Positions 26,050-34,572 are shown, counted from the first letter of the stretch. The stretch: 64,000 nucleotides of DNA from Streptomyces griseoloalbus (GCA_014650015.1 BMUD01000009.1:124001-188000), one strand, 5' to 3'. A program made the numbers and translations. Notes: generated by a model not told the origin, from the sequence alone.

Positions 26050-26200
26050 CCGAACGCCGCCTCCCGCCGCTGCCTCGCCGGCTACCGCCGCGCCACCGAG
26101 GGCGGCGTCGCCTACGGCACCAAGTACGCCGCACTCCACCCCCGGCACCCTGTCCGTCGGCGACACCGTGCACGTCACCCTGTGGGGCGAGTCCGAGTTT
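26050..26200 (+). pseudogene. 3' fragment of a MOSC-domain protein gene
   Basis: CLAGYRRATEGGVAYGTKYA is followed, after a shift of frame near 26135, by PGTLSVGDTVHVTLWGESE. In intact MOSC proteins these are consecutive near the C-terminus (LaxYRRaxEGGVaFGaKFAv..PGxlxVGDeV). Together with the fragment at 25221 it represents the two ends of one gene; the middle ~170 residues are gone and the CAP gene sits in the gap. Confidence 0.6.
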
Positions 26201-26276
26201 TTGCCGGTGTCGTGGCCGCGCGGCATGCCCGGGAACGCGTCGGCCGACGAGTGCCTCACCGGGGCGCCGTCCCACG

Positions 26277-27830
26277 TCAGTTCCGGCGCAGCGCACCGCT
26301 CCGCCGTAGCCGGCGTATCACCGACCGGAGTTCCGGAGCCGAAGCGGGCGGATCCCCGTCGGTGGGCGTGGACGGCGCGGTCCACAGGGCGAGTTCGCGG
26401 TCGCGCGGGCCGCGAACGATGTGCGGCTCGCCGTCGCCGAAGACCCGCACCGGGTGGCGGGGACCCCATCGCTCCCATCCCGGCGAACCGTCGGAGACGA
26501 ACCGTACCCACGCCCCGTGCATCGCGTCGGCCAGGTCCTGCGGCGCGCCCTCGCCGGCGAGTTTGCGGGCGTCGGGTTCGTCCCCGCTGTCGAAGACGAA
26601 GCCCAGTTCCAGGGCGTGGCAGGCGCCCATGCCGGGCCGGTTGGAGGGCCAGGCGAACTCGTACACGTACGTGGGTTCCGTGCGGGCGTCGGACAGGCGG
26701 TGCAGGGGGAGGCGGAGCAGGTGGTCGGTGACCATCTGGCCGACCAGGTCGGCGGTACCCGCGTCGGGGCACAGGGCGCGGTAGCCGCGGGGAACCTCGC
26801 TGCCGCAGCGGCAGCGGGCCATCGCGCCGGCCAGGGCGACCGCGCCGAGGCGGTCGACGCGTTCCAGCAGGCCGCCGGGGACCAGCCAGAGGCGGTACTC
26901 GTCGCGGGTCCAGCCGGTGAGCAGGTCGACGCCCGGGGCCGCGCCGTCCGTCAGCGCCTCCAGGGGGTCGCGGGGGACGAGGTCGCCGTCGACGACGATG
27001 CCGAAGGAGGGGCCGCCGAGCACCGGGCTGCTGAGGCGGCCCACTTCGGCCTGGGCGCGGAGCAGGTGCTCGCGGTCGGCGGCGGCGAAGGCCTCGGCGG
27101 TGGCGGGGATCTTCAGGCGGTTCGCCATGCGGCGGACCATGCGCCGGACCTTGTCGCGGTCGGTCACCTCGGGTGGTCCGCTCTGCAGGACGGCCCGGCG
27201 GACCAGCCCTTGGGCCTGCGGGGCGGCGATGAGCGCGCCGGTGCTGATGGCTCCGGCGGACTGGCCGCCGAGGGTGACGCGGCCGGGGTCGCCGCCGAAG
27301 GCCGTGATCGACTCGTGGACCCAGCGCAGGGCGGCGAGCTGGTCGCGCAGGCCGGTGTTGGCGGGGGCGTCCGGGAAGAGGCCGTAGCCCTCGACACCGA
27401 GGCGGTAGTTGACCGACACGAAGACCACGCCGTCGCGGGCGAAGGTGCGGCCGTCGTAGACGGGGACCGCGGAGGAGCCTCTGGTCAGGGCGCCGCCGTG
27501 CACCCACACGAGGACGGGGAGCCGGGCGCCGGGGGACGGTTCGGGGGTCCACACGTTCAGGTTGAGGCAGTCGTCGCCGGGCACCACCGGGTCGGACAGG
27601 TACTGGGCGAAGGCCTCGGAGTACGGCGGCTTCGGGGCTGTCGGGCCGAAGGCGCCGGCGTCGCGTACGCCGTCCCAGGGCTCCGGCGGGGCGGGGGGCC
27701 GGAAGCGGCGGGGGCCGAACGGGGGCGCCGCGTACGGGATGCCCCGGAACACGGCGACGCCCTGGTCCCATCTGCCGCGTACGGCACCGTACGGCGTCCT
27801 GATCAGGGGGTTCTCCCGGCCTGCCGTCAT
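26277..27830 (-). CDS. Type B carboxylesterase (PnbA-like)
   Basis: The protein has 517 residues of the cholinesterase-like alpha/beta hydrolase family. It has GIPYAAPPFGPRRFRPP at the N-terminus, EDCLNLNVWTP-like GDDCLNLNVWTP, VWVHGGALTRGS as oxyanion strand, and the nucleophile elbow GGQSAGA. The His is probably in GACHALELGFVF, and TRDEYRLWL is the Glu region. It hydrolyses carboxylic esters, probably in the cytoplasm as no signal peptide is present. It is divergent from a LacI regulator; the only clear operator lies between the two starts. Confidence 0.9.
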   Translation of the reverse strand: MTAGRENPLIRTPYGAVRGRWDQGVAVFRGIPYAAPPFGPRRFRPPAPPEPWDGVRDAGAFGPTAPKPPYSEAFAQYLSDPVVPGDDCLNLNVWTPEPSPGARLPVLVWVHGGALTRGSSAVPVYDGRTFARDGVVFVSVNYRLGVEGYGLFPDAPANTGLRDQLAALRWVHESITAFGGDPGRVTLGGQSAGAISTGALIAAPQAQGLVRRAVLQSGPPEVTDRDKVRRMVRRMANRLKIPATAEAFAAADREHLLRAQAEVGRLSSPVLGGPSFGIVVDGDLVPRDPLEALTDGAAPGVDLLTGWTRDEYRLWLVPGGLLERVDRLGAVALAGAMARCRCGSEVPRGYRALCPDAGTADLVGQMVTDHLLRLPLHRLSDARTEPTYVYEFAWPSNRPGMGACHALELGFVFDSGDEPDARKLAGEGAPQDLADAMHGAWVRFVSDGSPGWERWGPRHPVRVFGDGEPHIVRGPRDRELALWTAPSTPTDGDPPASAPELRSVIRRLRRSGALRRN

Positions 27831-27965
27831 GTGCCCACCAGCCCTTCACCGCGCCGTGCTCACGCACCGGCAGAACCCGCCAGTAACACAAGAGCGCCGG
27901 GGGGCTCTTCGGTATTCCTCGGCCTGTGTGCGCGTTCTTCCCGCTCCGTGACTGCGGATCTACAG

Positions 27966-27981
27966 TAGGAAGCGCTTTCTA
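27966..27981. promoter_or_regulatory. LacI-type operator between carboxylesterase and lacI-family gene
   Basis: TAGGAAGC-GCTTTCTA is a 16-bp palindrome with one mismatch and a central CG, as expected for LacI/GalR proteins. It lies 21 nt upstream of the regulator ATG and 135 nt upstream of the esterase, so autoregulation is likely. Confidence 0.7.
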
Positions 27982-28002
27982 TTCGGTGGAGGTGGGTTCC
28001 CG

Positions 28003-29049
28003 ATGGTCCGTACGGGGAGTGCGAGCGTGGCGGCCGGGCCGACGCTGGCGGTCGTGGCCCGCGAGGCGGGGGTGTCGGTGCCGACCGCGTCCAAGGTCGT
28101 CAACGGCCGCGAGGACGTGGCCCCGGAGACCCGCCGTCGTGTCACGGAGGCACTGGACCGGCTCGGTTACGTCCGCAGACCCCGGTTCGACGGAGTGAGG
28201 CCGCCGCGCCTGGTGGACCTGGTGGTGCACTCGCTGGAGGACTCCGCCTCGGGCGCGGTGCTGCACGGCGCGGAGGAGGCGGCGCACGACGCGGGCCTGG
28301 AGATCGTGGTCTCGGCGGCCCTGACCCGGAGCCGTTCCGAGCACCCGGAACGAGACTGGCTGGACAAGCTCGTGCTGCGCGGATCGGCCGGGATCCTCTT
28401 CCATCGGGCCGAGCCGAGCGGGCCGCAGTACACGTGGCTCGATCAGCACCGCGTCCCCTTCGCGCTGATCGACCCGGTCCGTCAACCGCCGCCCGGCGTC
28501 GTCTCGGTGGGCGGGGCGAACTGGCAGGGCGGGGTGACGGCCACGGAGCATCTGCTCGCCCTGGGCCATGAGCGCATCGCCGTCATCGCCGGCCGCCGGA
28601 GCACGATGTCCTGCGGCGCACGCGTCGCCGGCTACCGCTCGGCCCTCGCCTCGGCGGGCGTGCGGCACCGCCCCGAGTACCTCCGGCACGCCGATCCGAA
28701 CGGGGCCGGCGCCCGCCGTCGTATGCGCGAACTCCTCGACCTGCCGGAGCCGCCGACGGCCGTCTTCGTCTGTTCGGACCGCATGGTGTCCGGGGTCTAC
28801 GAGGCGTTGGCCGAGCGCGGGTCGCGGGTACCGGACGACATGAGCGTGGTCGGCTTCGACGACCTCCCCGAGGCCCGCTGGCTCACCCCCGCCCTGACGA
28901 CGGTCCGCCAGCCCCTCTCCGAGATGGCGGCGACGGCCCTGCACCTCCTCCTGCGCATGACGGACGGCCCCCGCCCGGAAAGCACCCGCACGGAGCTGTC
29001 GACACGGCTGGTGGAGCGTTCGAGCACGGCGGCGCCGCCCGGCGCGTGA
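28003..29049 (+). CDS. LacI-family transcriptional regulator
   Basis: The protein has 348 residues. GGAGG precedes the ATG. The HTH reads TLAVVAREAGVSVPTASKVVNGRED, ending in the hinge LDRLGYVRR. The ligand domain has GGVTATEHLLALGHERIAVI, GYRSAL, PTAVFVCSDRMVSGVYEAL, VVGFDDLPEARWLTPALTTV, typical of sugar-binding GalR-type regulators. The first domain motif STASRVLN is here SVPTASKVVNG. Probable targets are itself and the divergent carboxylesterase through the operator at 27966. Confidence 0.92.
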   Translation: MVRTGSASVAAGPTLAVVAREAGVSVPTASKVVNGREDVAPETRRRVTEALDRLGYVRRPRFDGVRPPRLVDLVVHSLEDSASGAVLHGAEEAAHDAGLEIVVSAALTRSRSEHPERDWLDKLVLRGSAGILFHRAEPSGPQYTWLDQHRVPFALIDPVRQPPPGVVSVGGANWQGGVTATEHLLALGHERIAVIAGRRSTMSCGARVAGYRSALASAGVRHRPEYLRHADPNGAGARRRMRELLDLPEPPTAVFVCSDRMVSGVYEALAERGSRVPDDMSVVGFDDLPEARWLTPALTTVRQPLSEMAATALHLLLRMTDGPRPESTRTELSTRLVERSSTAAPPGA

Positions 29050-29189
29050 GGACCGAGGCGGGCGCGTGACGGATCATCAGGCCCGGCTTATAGCACACGG
29101 AGGCACAATCTGTGGCTACGTCAGATCATAATCGGCCATTTTCCCGACACCTCCCGTTGTGCCACCGTCCGTGCCCCTACGCTGCCCGT

Positions 29190-29909
29190 GTGACCAGCGA
29201 CACATCTACCACGCCGGCCGGTGAGACACCGGCCCGCACCGGGCGGCTCAGGAGCGCGGCTCTACGGGTCGCCGAAGCCACCGCGGGCACCCAGGGACTC
29301 GTCTCACTGCTGCTGATCGATCTCGTGGCCATTCTCGGGGCGGCCACCGTGTGGCTGACCCTCGGCGGGGATCCCGCGGTGGTCGGCGTGACGGGCGGGG
29401 CCCTGCTGGCCTTCGGCGCCGCCATGCTGCCGATCATCGGACGCCGGAGTCCGAAAGAGGCGCCCCAACTGTGGCCGCCCGTCGTCCTCGTGGTGATCCC
29501 GCTGGCGGTACTGGCCGTGGGGCTGCCGGCCCTGGCCACCTGGGCGTTCCTGGAGAGCCGTCCGGTGGACGTGACCAACCGCGTCCGGCTCGACCACACC
29601 CCTCCCCTGGTGGACGGCGAGACCGTCGTCGCCACCCTGCACACCGACGACCCCCGGCCCCGGCTCACCATCGCCTTCGACGTGGCCCCGTACGACCCCG
29701 CCGCCCCGGTGTGCACGCCGGGCACCGAGCTGACCGTGGGCCTCAAGGCCGGCGCCGGGACGAAACACGTGCAGAGCGGTGTCCCCGGCACGGAGTTCGT
29801 CTTCGCCCTGGGACGCGGCATGACCGACGTCGAACTCTCCGTGGGGCTCCAGGGGGAGCAGGGCTGTGAACTGGACCTGTCCGTCGCCTCGGCGCACCTG
29901 GATGACTAG
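29190..29909 (+). CDS. Membrane protein with C-terminal extracytoplasmic beta domain
   Basis: The protein has 239 residues starting at GTG 29190. TACGCT about 7 nt upstream suggests a leaderless transcript; longer frames have no ribosome-binding site. A polar N-terminus is followed by three hydrophobic helices (about 30-115). The rest (PVDVTNRVRLDHTPPLVDGE onward) is a beta-rich domain ending in QGCELDLSVASAHL, probably outside the cell. No family recognised. Its TAG overlaps the first possible ATG of the following binding protein, so the two are one operon. Confidence 0.7.
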   Translation: MTSDTSTTPAGETPARTGRLRSAALRVAEATAGTQGLVSLLLIDLVAILGAATVWLTLGGDPAVVGVTGGALLAFGAAMLPIIGRRSPKEAPQLWPPVVLVVIPLAVLAVGLPALATWAFLESRPVDVTNRVRLDHTPPLVDGETVVATLHTDDPRPRLTIAFDVAPYDPAAPVCTPGTELTVGLKAGAGTKHVQSGVPGTEFVFALGRGMTDVELSVGLQGEQGCELDLSVASAHLDD

Positions 29910-29919
29910 GAAGACCCAC

Positions 29920-30822
29920 GTGACACCCATGACGAACGCCTCGCGCCGCCCGCTTGCCCGCCGCTCCCCCGGCCACCGGCCCGCGCGGGTCGCGGCGGCC
30001 GCCCTGCTGGTGCTGACCGCCGCGGCCTGCCAGTGGTCGGACCCGGAGCCGGACGGCAAATCCCTCACCGGCACGGTCCACATCGGCGTCAAGACCGACC
30101 AGCCGGGCTTCAACCGGCACAGCGAGCACAACGACCGCGGCTTCGAGGTCGACCTGGCCTCGTACCTCGGCGAACAGATCGGCTTCACACCGGAGTTCGA
30201 CGACGTGGTGTCCGACAAGCGGGAGCAGAAGCTCGTCAACAAGTCGCTGGACATGATCATCGCCACGTACTCCATCACCCCGAAGCGGGACGAGCAGGTC
30301 GACTTCGTCGGCCCCTACTTCGTCACCCAGCAGCGCTTCCTGGTCCGCGCGGACTACCACGGCATCAAGAACGAGAAGGACGTCGCGGACAAGGTGGTCT
30401 GCACCGTGCAGGGTTCGACGTCCGCCACGGCGCAACTGCCCCGCAGCACGACGCTGCACCTGCAGAGCGACTACTCGACCTGCGTGCGCAAGCTGCGGCA
30501 GAAGGACGTCGACGCGGTCTTCACCGACGAGGCACTGCTCTACGGATACGTGGAGCAGTACCGGAGCAGCAAGGTGCCGCTCAGGGTCGTGCGCGACGTC
30601 TCGTTCGGGAGCACCAACCGGTACGGCATCGGGCTGCCGGAGGGCCGTACGGAGGACTGCCACGAACTCCGGGAAGCGCTGCGCACGTACCTCAGCAAGG
30701 AGTGGGCCGGCGACGTCAAGGCCCAGCTGCCCGCGCTGGTCGCCGCCTACCCCGGTAACTGGGAGAACCGGTTCCGTCCCGACCCGGAGGACGTGGACAC
30801 GTACTCCTCCTGCAAGCCGTGA
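29920..30822 (+). CDS. Solute-binding lipoprotein, family 3 (amino-acid type)
   Basis: The protein has 300 residues. I chose GTG 29920 with AGGAAG 6 nt upstream; ATG 29902 and ATG 29929 are alternatives. The signal ends in LLVLTAAAC, a lipobox. The mature part is a periplasmic binding protein: VHIGVKTDQPGF, DRGFEVDLASYLGEQIG, LDMIIATYSITPKRDEQVDFVGPYF, which is the family 3 pattern for glutamate/glutamine. No permease or ATPase is nearby, so it may act as an orphan receptor or with a membrane partner such as the upstream protein. Confidence 0.82.
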   Translation: MTPMTNASRRPLARRSPGHRPARVAAAALLVLTAAACQWSDPEPDGKSLTGTVHIGVKTDQPGFNRHSEHNDRGFEVDLASYLGEQIGFTPEFDDVVSDKREQKLVNKSLDMIIATYSITPKRDEQVDFVGPYFVTQQRFLVRADYHGIKNEKDVADKVVCTVQGSTSATAQLPRSTTLHLQSDYSTCVRKLRQKDVDAVFTDEALLYGYVEQYRSSKVPLRVVRDVSFGSTNRYGIGLPEGRTEDCHELREALRTYLSKEWAGDVKAQLPALVAAYPGNWENRFRPDPEDVDTYSSCKP

Positions 30823-31470
30823 TCAGCGGGCGGCCCAGGTGATCCCGCCGAGCAGGTGGGCGCGGAAGTCCGCGTCGGCGTAGGCCTCGGCGGCGTGTCC
30901 GAGGGCCGTGTAGAAGACGCGGCCCTCGCCCTGGTCGCGGCACCAGGCCAGGGGGTGGTCGTCGCCCATGCCGCCGCCGTCGTACGAGGACTCGTCGGCG
31001 CGGACCAGGACCCGCACCCGCCCACGGGGGTTGGTGCGGAAGTCGTACCACTCGTCCGTGAAGTGCCAGACGGGCGGCAGGTGCCGGGTCGCCGGGTGGC
31101 CGCGGTCCTCGATCACGGCGCGGCCCGGCTGGAGGGCGGGGTGCCGGTCGAAACGGGCGCCGAGCAGGTCGCCGTAGTACGGCCAGTCGTCCTCGGTGCA
31201 GGCCGCGGCGTGCACCCCGACGAATCCCCCGCCCGCCTCGACGTACGCCGCGAGCCGCTCCCGGCCGGGCGGGGTGAGCACCTCACCGCTGGTGGAGAGG
31301 AAGACGACGGCGACGTACCGGTCGAGCGGCTCCTCGAAGGCGGCGGGGTCCTCGGTGGCGTCGACGCCGAAGCCGCCGAGGGTGCGCAGGGCGGCGACGC
31401 CGGCGGGGATGGAGTCGTGCCGGTAGTCCGTGGTGCGGGTGTACACGAGGAGTGCGGGGACGTCGGCCAT
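30823..31470 (-). CDS. ThuA-like glutamine-amidotransferase-fold protein
   Basis: The protein has 215 residues. ALLVYTRTTDYRHDSIPAGVAAL, FLSTSGEVLTPPGRERLAAYVEAGGGFVGVHAAA and FHPALQPG-like DRHPALQPG match ThuA/trehalose-utilisation proteins, which have the class I amidotransferase fold without the catalytic Cys. WHFTDEWYDFRTNPRGRVRVL and GRVFYTALGH complete the family pattern. Its role is probably in sugar or glycoside metabolism. The stop abuts the binding-protein stop. Divergent from the NADAR gene. Confidence 0.88.
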   Translation of the reverse strand: MADVPALLVYTRTTDYRHDSIPAGVAALRTLGGFGVDATEDPAAFEEPLDRYVAVVFLSTSGEVLTPPGRERLAAYVEAGGGFVGVHAAACTEDDWPYYGDLLGARFDRHPALQPGRAVIEDRGHPATRHLPPVWHFTDEWYDFRTNPRGRVRVLVRADESSYDGGGMGDDHPLAWCRDQGEGRVFYTALGHAAEAYADADFRAHLLGGITWAAR

Positions 31471-31477
31471 GTGCCGG

Positions 31478-31483
31478 AGCCTA
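31478..31483 (-). promoter_or_regulatory. Leaderless -10 element of the ThuA gene
   Basis: On the minus strand TAGGCT ends 7 nt before the ATG at 31470 and no ribosome-binding site intervenes, so transcription probably starts at the initiation codon. Confidence 0.5.
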
Positions 31484-31543
31484 TGCGAGGGCGTCGGTGC
31501 CAGGGCGTCGGAAACCCGGTGTCGGGCGGTCGGGGCGGGCCCC

Positions 31544-31549
31544 CACAAT
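31544..31549 (+). promoter_or_regulatory. Leaderless -10 element of the NADAR gene
   Basis: CACAAT ends 6 nt before ATG 31556 with no Shine-Dalgarno sequence between. Back to back with the ThuA promoter, it puts both regulatory regions in 85 bp. Confidence 0.45.
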
Positions 31550-31555
31550 GTGCGG

Positions 31556-32662
31556 ATGATCGGCAACCGGATCACCCACCGCATGGCGGACGGCGTACGC
31601 GTCCCCGGAACCTGGCGGCACGCCTTCATCCGCAACTTCGACTACCACCTCATCGACCTGTTCATCTACGCGGACGGGCTCATCGACTGCTGGGAACTGG
31701 TCACCCTGGAGGAGTTCGAGGAGAAGCTGCGCAGCGGCTGGGTGGCGACGGAACTCCCGGAGGGCGCGCAGGCGTCCGCCCACGAGCTGGCCCGGTGGAA
31801 GTTCACCGAGCCGCGCACCTGGCTCACCCCCGAGATCCTGGTCGCCGAGATCCGGGACACGATCGACCAGCTCAACCAGCGCCCGGATTCGACGGACCGC
31901 TGTCTGGCCGCGGTGGACGCGTTCCTGGCCGACCGCACCGAGGAGAAGCGGGCCGCGGCACGCGAGGCCTACTTCGCCATCCCCGTGACGCAGCGGCACT
32001 ACGCGCTGGGCGACATGGACAACAAGGACCGGCCGCTGCAGGTCCTGGTGGCCGGGCCCGGCGGTGTCACCGACCACGGGCCGGACGAGGAAGTGAGCCA
32101 GGAGTCCTATGACTGGGCGCTCTCCTATTTCGAGGAGCGGGCGGAGTGGATGGCCACGGCCGGCTCGCGTGTCCCGGCCGACGGTCCGGCGACCGCCTTC
32201 GCCCCGGCGATCCACCTGTACGAGAGCTACCCGCTCAAGCCCTCCGAGGACCCGGGCACGAAGGCGCTGCGCAACGAGTTCCCGGCCGCCATCGAGGTCG
32301 ACGGCGTCACCTACCCCACCGTGACACACGCCTACTGGGCCCTGTCCGTCGCCGACCCGGCCGTGCGGGAGGCGGTCGCGGCGGCGGACAGCACCTTCGG
32401 CGCCCGGAGCCTGGCCGCGGCCGCCGACCGCCCCGAGGGCTGGGAGGCGTCCCGGACGGCCGTCATGACCCGGCTGCTGCGGGCCAAGTTCACCCGGCAT
32501 CCGGAGCTCGCCCGCGCCCTCCTGGACACCGGCGACGCGACGCTCGTCTACGGCGACTCCGACTCGGCGTTCTGGGGCGACGACCGCGGCAGGGGGCGCA
32601 ACTGGACCGGCCGTCTCCTCGAACTCGTCCGGTCCGAACTCCACGCCGAACGCTCGGGCTGA
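31556..32662 (+). CDS. NADAR-domain protein with unidentified N-terminal domain
   Basis: The protein has 368 residues. The C-terminal ~150 residues have the NADAR (YbiA-like) pattern: FPAAIEVDGVTYPTVTHAYWAL, LLRAKFTRHPELARALLDTG and LVYGDSDSAFWG, where Glu/Trp-bearing segments contact ADP-ribose-type ligands. The first ~210 residues are an unrelated domain (GTWRHAFIRNFDYHLIDLFI, DCWELVTLEEFEEKLRSG), perhaps a small beta/alpha recognition module. NADAR proteins remove or process ADP-ribose groups, including from DNA guanine; some act as antitoxins. No DarT-like partner is adjacent. Leaderless start. Confidence 0.8.
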   Translation: MIGNRITHRMADGVRVPGTWRHAFIRNFDYHLIDLFIYADGLIDCWELVTLEEFEEKLRSGWVATELPEGAQASAHELARWKFTEPRTWLTPEILVAEIRDTIDQLNQRPDSTDRCLAAVDAFLADRTEEKRAAAREAYFAIPVTQRHYALGDMDNKDRPLQVLVAGPGGVTDHGPDEEVSQESYDWALSYFEERAEWMATAGSRVPADGPATAFAPAIHLYESYPLKPSEDPGTKALRNEFPAAIEVDGVTYPTVTHAYWALSVADPAVREAVAAADSTFGARSLAAAADRPEGWEASRTAVMTRLLRAKFTRHPELARALLDTGDATLVYGDSDSAFWGDDRGRGRNWTGRLLELVRSELHAERSG

Positions 32663-32726
32663 CCACCCCGCAGGGGTGTCCGATTCCTTCAAGACCGGCG
32701 TGACGGCCCGGTCCTACGGTGGCCGT

Positions 32727-32970
32727 ATGAGTGCACGATTCGATGCCATCGGGCTGGTCGTCTCCGACATGGCCGCCTCCGTCGCCTTCTACCGGCGGCT
32801 CGGGTTCGCCTTCCCGGAGGGAGCCGAGGCCCAGGGACACGTGGAGGCCGGCCTGCCGGGCGGTCTGCGGCTGTTGCTGGACACGGAAGAGGTGGTCCGG
32901 TCCTTCCATCGGGACTGGGCGCCGCCGAAGGGCGGGGGCAGGGCCTCCCTGGCGCTGCGCTGTGACCGTC
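32727..32970 (+). pseudogene. Truncated VOC (glyoxalase-fold) gene
   Basis: From ATG 32727 the product reads FDAIGLVVSDMAASVAFYRR, LGFAFPEG, GLRLLLDTEEVV, ASLALRCD, the first ~80 residues of a standard VOC superfamily protein of about 130. After CD the frame turns into the antisense of the adjacent AraC gene, so the C-terminal half with its metal Glu is missing. Confidence 0.65.
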
Positions 32971-33177
32971 CCCGCGCGCGATGGCGAGGTCGCCGGGGCG
33001 CAGCCGCAGCCGCTCTCCCCCGTCGGGCACCATCCACGCCTCGCCGCGGACGAGGAGCCTCACCGTCAGCAGGGCGCGGTCCTCCACGCGGATCGCCCAC
33101 GGCGGGTCGACACAGGCCCGGATCATGAACGCGCCATGGGCGCGGGGCCCCTCGAGCAGGCCGGTGAGTGCGTCCAT
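32960..33177 (-). pseudogene. Truncated AraC-family regulator with cupin N-terminus
   Basis: ATG 33177 opens MDALTGLLEGPRAHGAFMIR, then PPWAIRVEDRALLT, VRGEAWMVPDGGERL and LRPGDLAIARGDG. This is the N-terminal cupin of a common Streptomyces AraC regulator class. Similarity ends after about 72 residues, and no HTH domain follows. It meets the VOC fragment tail to tail at about 32965. Confidence 0.65.
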
Positions 33178-33247
33178 GGGGTCAGCGTAGAGCGGGCTAC
33201 GGGCAGCCTGTTTCGCCCGCGATTCCAGTGAGGGCCGCGGGTGGAGC

Positions 33248-33325
33248 GTGCCGGGGCGGGAGCCGCGGGACTTCGCGGACGTCGTACGGGAGGCGGTGGC
33301 CGGGACCTGGGCGGCGTGCGCCCGG
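33248..33325 (+). pseudogene. Possible C-terminal remnant of an NmrA/SDR-type oxidoreductase
   Basis: The segment GREPRDFADVVREAVAG resembles the last residues of NAD(P)-binding NmrA-like proteins, which are often encoded divergently from AraC regulators of the type found just upstream. No start codon or Rossmann segment remains. Weak evidence from a short match. Confidence 0.3.
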
Positions 33326-33339
33326 CGCCGCCCGGCGCG

Positions 33340-34482
33340 TCACTTCTCCTCTTCGTGGTCCGGTCCGTCCCCGTGCCTCGGGTGGGTGGTCCGCACGTGG
33401 GTGCGCAGGCGGGCCGTGACGTCCTCCGGCGGCAGGAAGCGCGACCAGCGTTCGGGGAACTCGGAGGGCATGTCGGGGTCGGCCTCGCCGGACGCGGCGG
33501 TGCGGGCGACGTACTCGGCGACCTGCGCCTGCCGCAGCCGCTCGTTGGCCTCGCGGGCCGCGGCCGTCGCGGCGGCGGGCCAGACCCGGTCGATGGCCGC
33601 GTTGACGGCGGCGCCGACGAGCACGGCGAACGCGGACACACCGATCCACAGCAGTACGGCGACGGGGGCGGCGAGGGAGCCGTAGATGGTGGGTCCCTCG
33701 ACCGTGTTGGTGAGGTAGATCCGCAGCAGGAAACTGCCGAGCACCCACATGCCGAGGGCGACCAGCGCGCCCGGCACGTCCTCGATCCACGGCGAGCGCA
33801 CGGGTACGGAGACGTGGTAGAGGGTGGTCAGGAAGGCGATCGACAGCAGGATCACGACCGGCCAGTACAGGATCTGGACGACCGTCGTCGACCAGGGGAC
33901 GACCCGGACGACCGCGTCCGGGCCCGCGACCATGAGCGGCAGCGCGATCGAGCCGATCAGCAGGGCGACGATGAAGAGCAGGAAGGCCAGCAGCCGGGTC
34001 TTGACGATCCCCCGGACGCCGTCGAGGCCGTACATGACGGTGATGGTCTCGATGAATACGTTGACCGCGCGGGAGCCCGACCACACGGCGAACAGGAAGC
34101 CGAGGGAGATGATGTCGGGCCGGCCGCCCTTCATCACGTCGTGCAGGATCGGCTCGGCGATCTGCTTCACGCCCCGGTCGGAGAGCACCGTGCGGGAGGC
34201 TTCCAGGAGGTTGGTCTGCAGGCTCTGGATGGTATCGGCGCCGGTCCAGGCGTCGACGTAGCCGAGCAGGCCGATCATGCTGAGCAGCAGCGGGGGAACC
34301 GACAGCAGCGTGAAGAACGCCGCCTCGGCCGCCAGGCCCAGGATGCGGTACTCCATGCAGGAGTTGACGGTGTCCTTCAACAGCAGCCAGGCGGTCCTGC
34401 GCTTGGAGACGTTCCGGTAGAGGGCCCGGGCCCGGTGGAGGCGGCCGGAGGGCGCGTCGGGGGATTCACTTGCTGGCTGCAC
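33340..34482 (-). CDS. YihY/virulence-factor-BrkB family membrane protein
   Basis: The protein has 380 residues with a GTG start at 34482. TACCTT six nucleotides upstream suggests a leaderless transcript. Six membrane helices carry the YihY family signatures: AAEAAFFTLLSVPPLLLSMIGLLGYV, GVRGIVKTRLLAFLLFIVALL, and PGALVALGMWVLGSFLLRIYL followed by GSLAAPVAVLLWIGVSAFAVLVG. The last 60 residues are polar. Members are conserved membrane proteins of unproven activity (formerly called ribonuclease BN in error). It stands alone between the VOC/AraC scar and the acyl-CoA dehydrogenase. Confidence 0.88.
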   Translation of the reverse strand: MQPASESPDAPSGRLHRARALYRNVSKRRTAWLLLKDTVNSCMEYRILGLAAEAAFFTLLSVPPLLLSMIGLLGYVDAWTGADTIQSLQTNLLEASRTVLSDRGVKQIAEPILHDVMKGGRPDIISLGFLFAVWSGSRAVNVFIETITVMYGLDGVRGIVKTRLLAFLLFIVALLIGSIALPLMVAGPDAVVRVVPWSTTVVQILYWPVVILLSIAFLTTLYHVSVPVRSPWIEDVPGALVALGMWVLGSFLLRIYLTNTVEGPTIYGSLAAPVAVLLWIGVSAFAVLVGAAVNAAIDRVWPAAATAAAREANERLRQAQVAEYVARTAASGEADPDMPSEFPERWSRFLPPEDVTARLRTHVRTTHPRHGDGPDHEEEK

Positions 34483-34560
34483 GACCTAAAGGTATCCGTC
34501 GTGCCTGGTCGCACTCACCCGCAGGCCGATTCGTCGGGTGAGCGGGGGGGTACCGCGGGG

Positions 34561-34566
34561 TACGTT
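34561..34566 (+). promoter_or_regulatory. Leaderless -10 element of the acyl-CoA dehydrogenase gene
   Basis: TACGTT ends 6 nt before ATG 34573 and there is no ribosome-binding site in the gap (CGGGAC). Confidence 0.45.
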
Positions 34567-34572
34567 CGGGAC

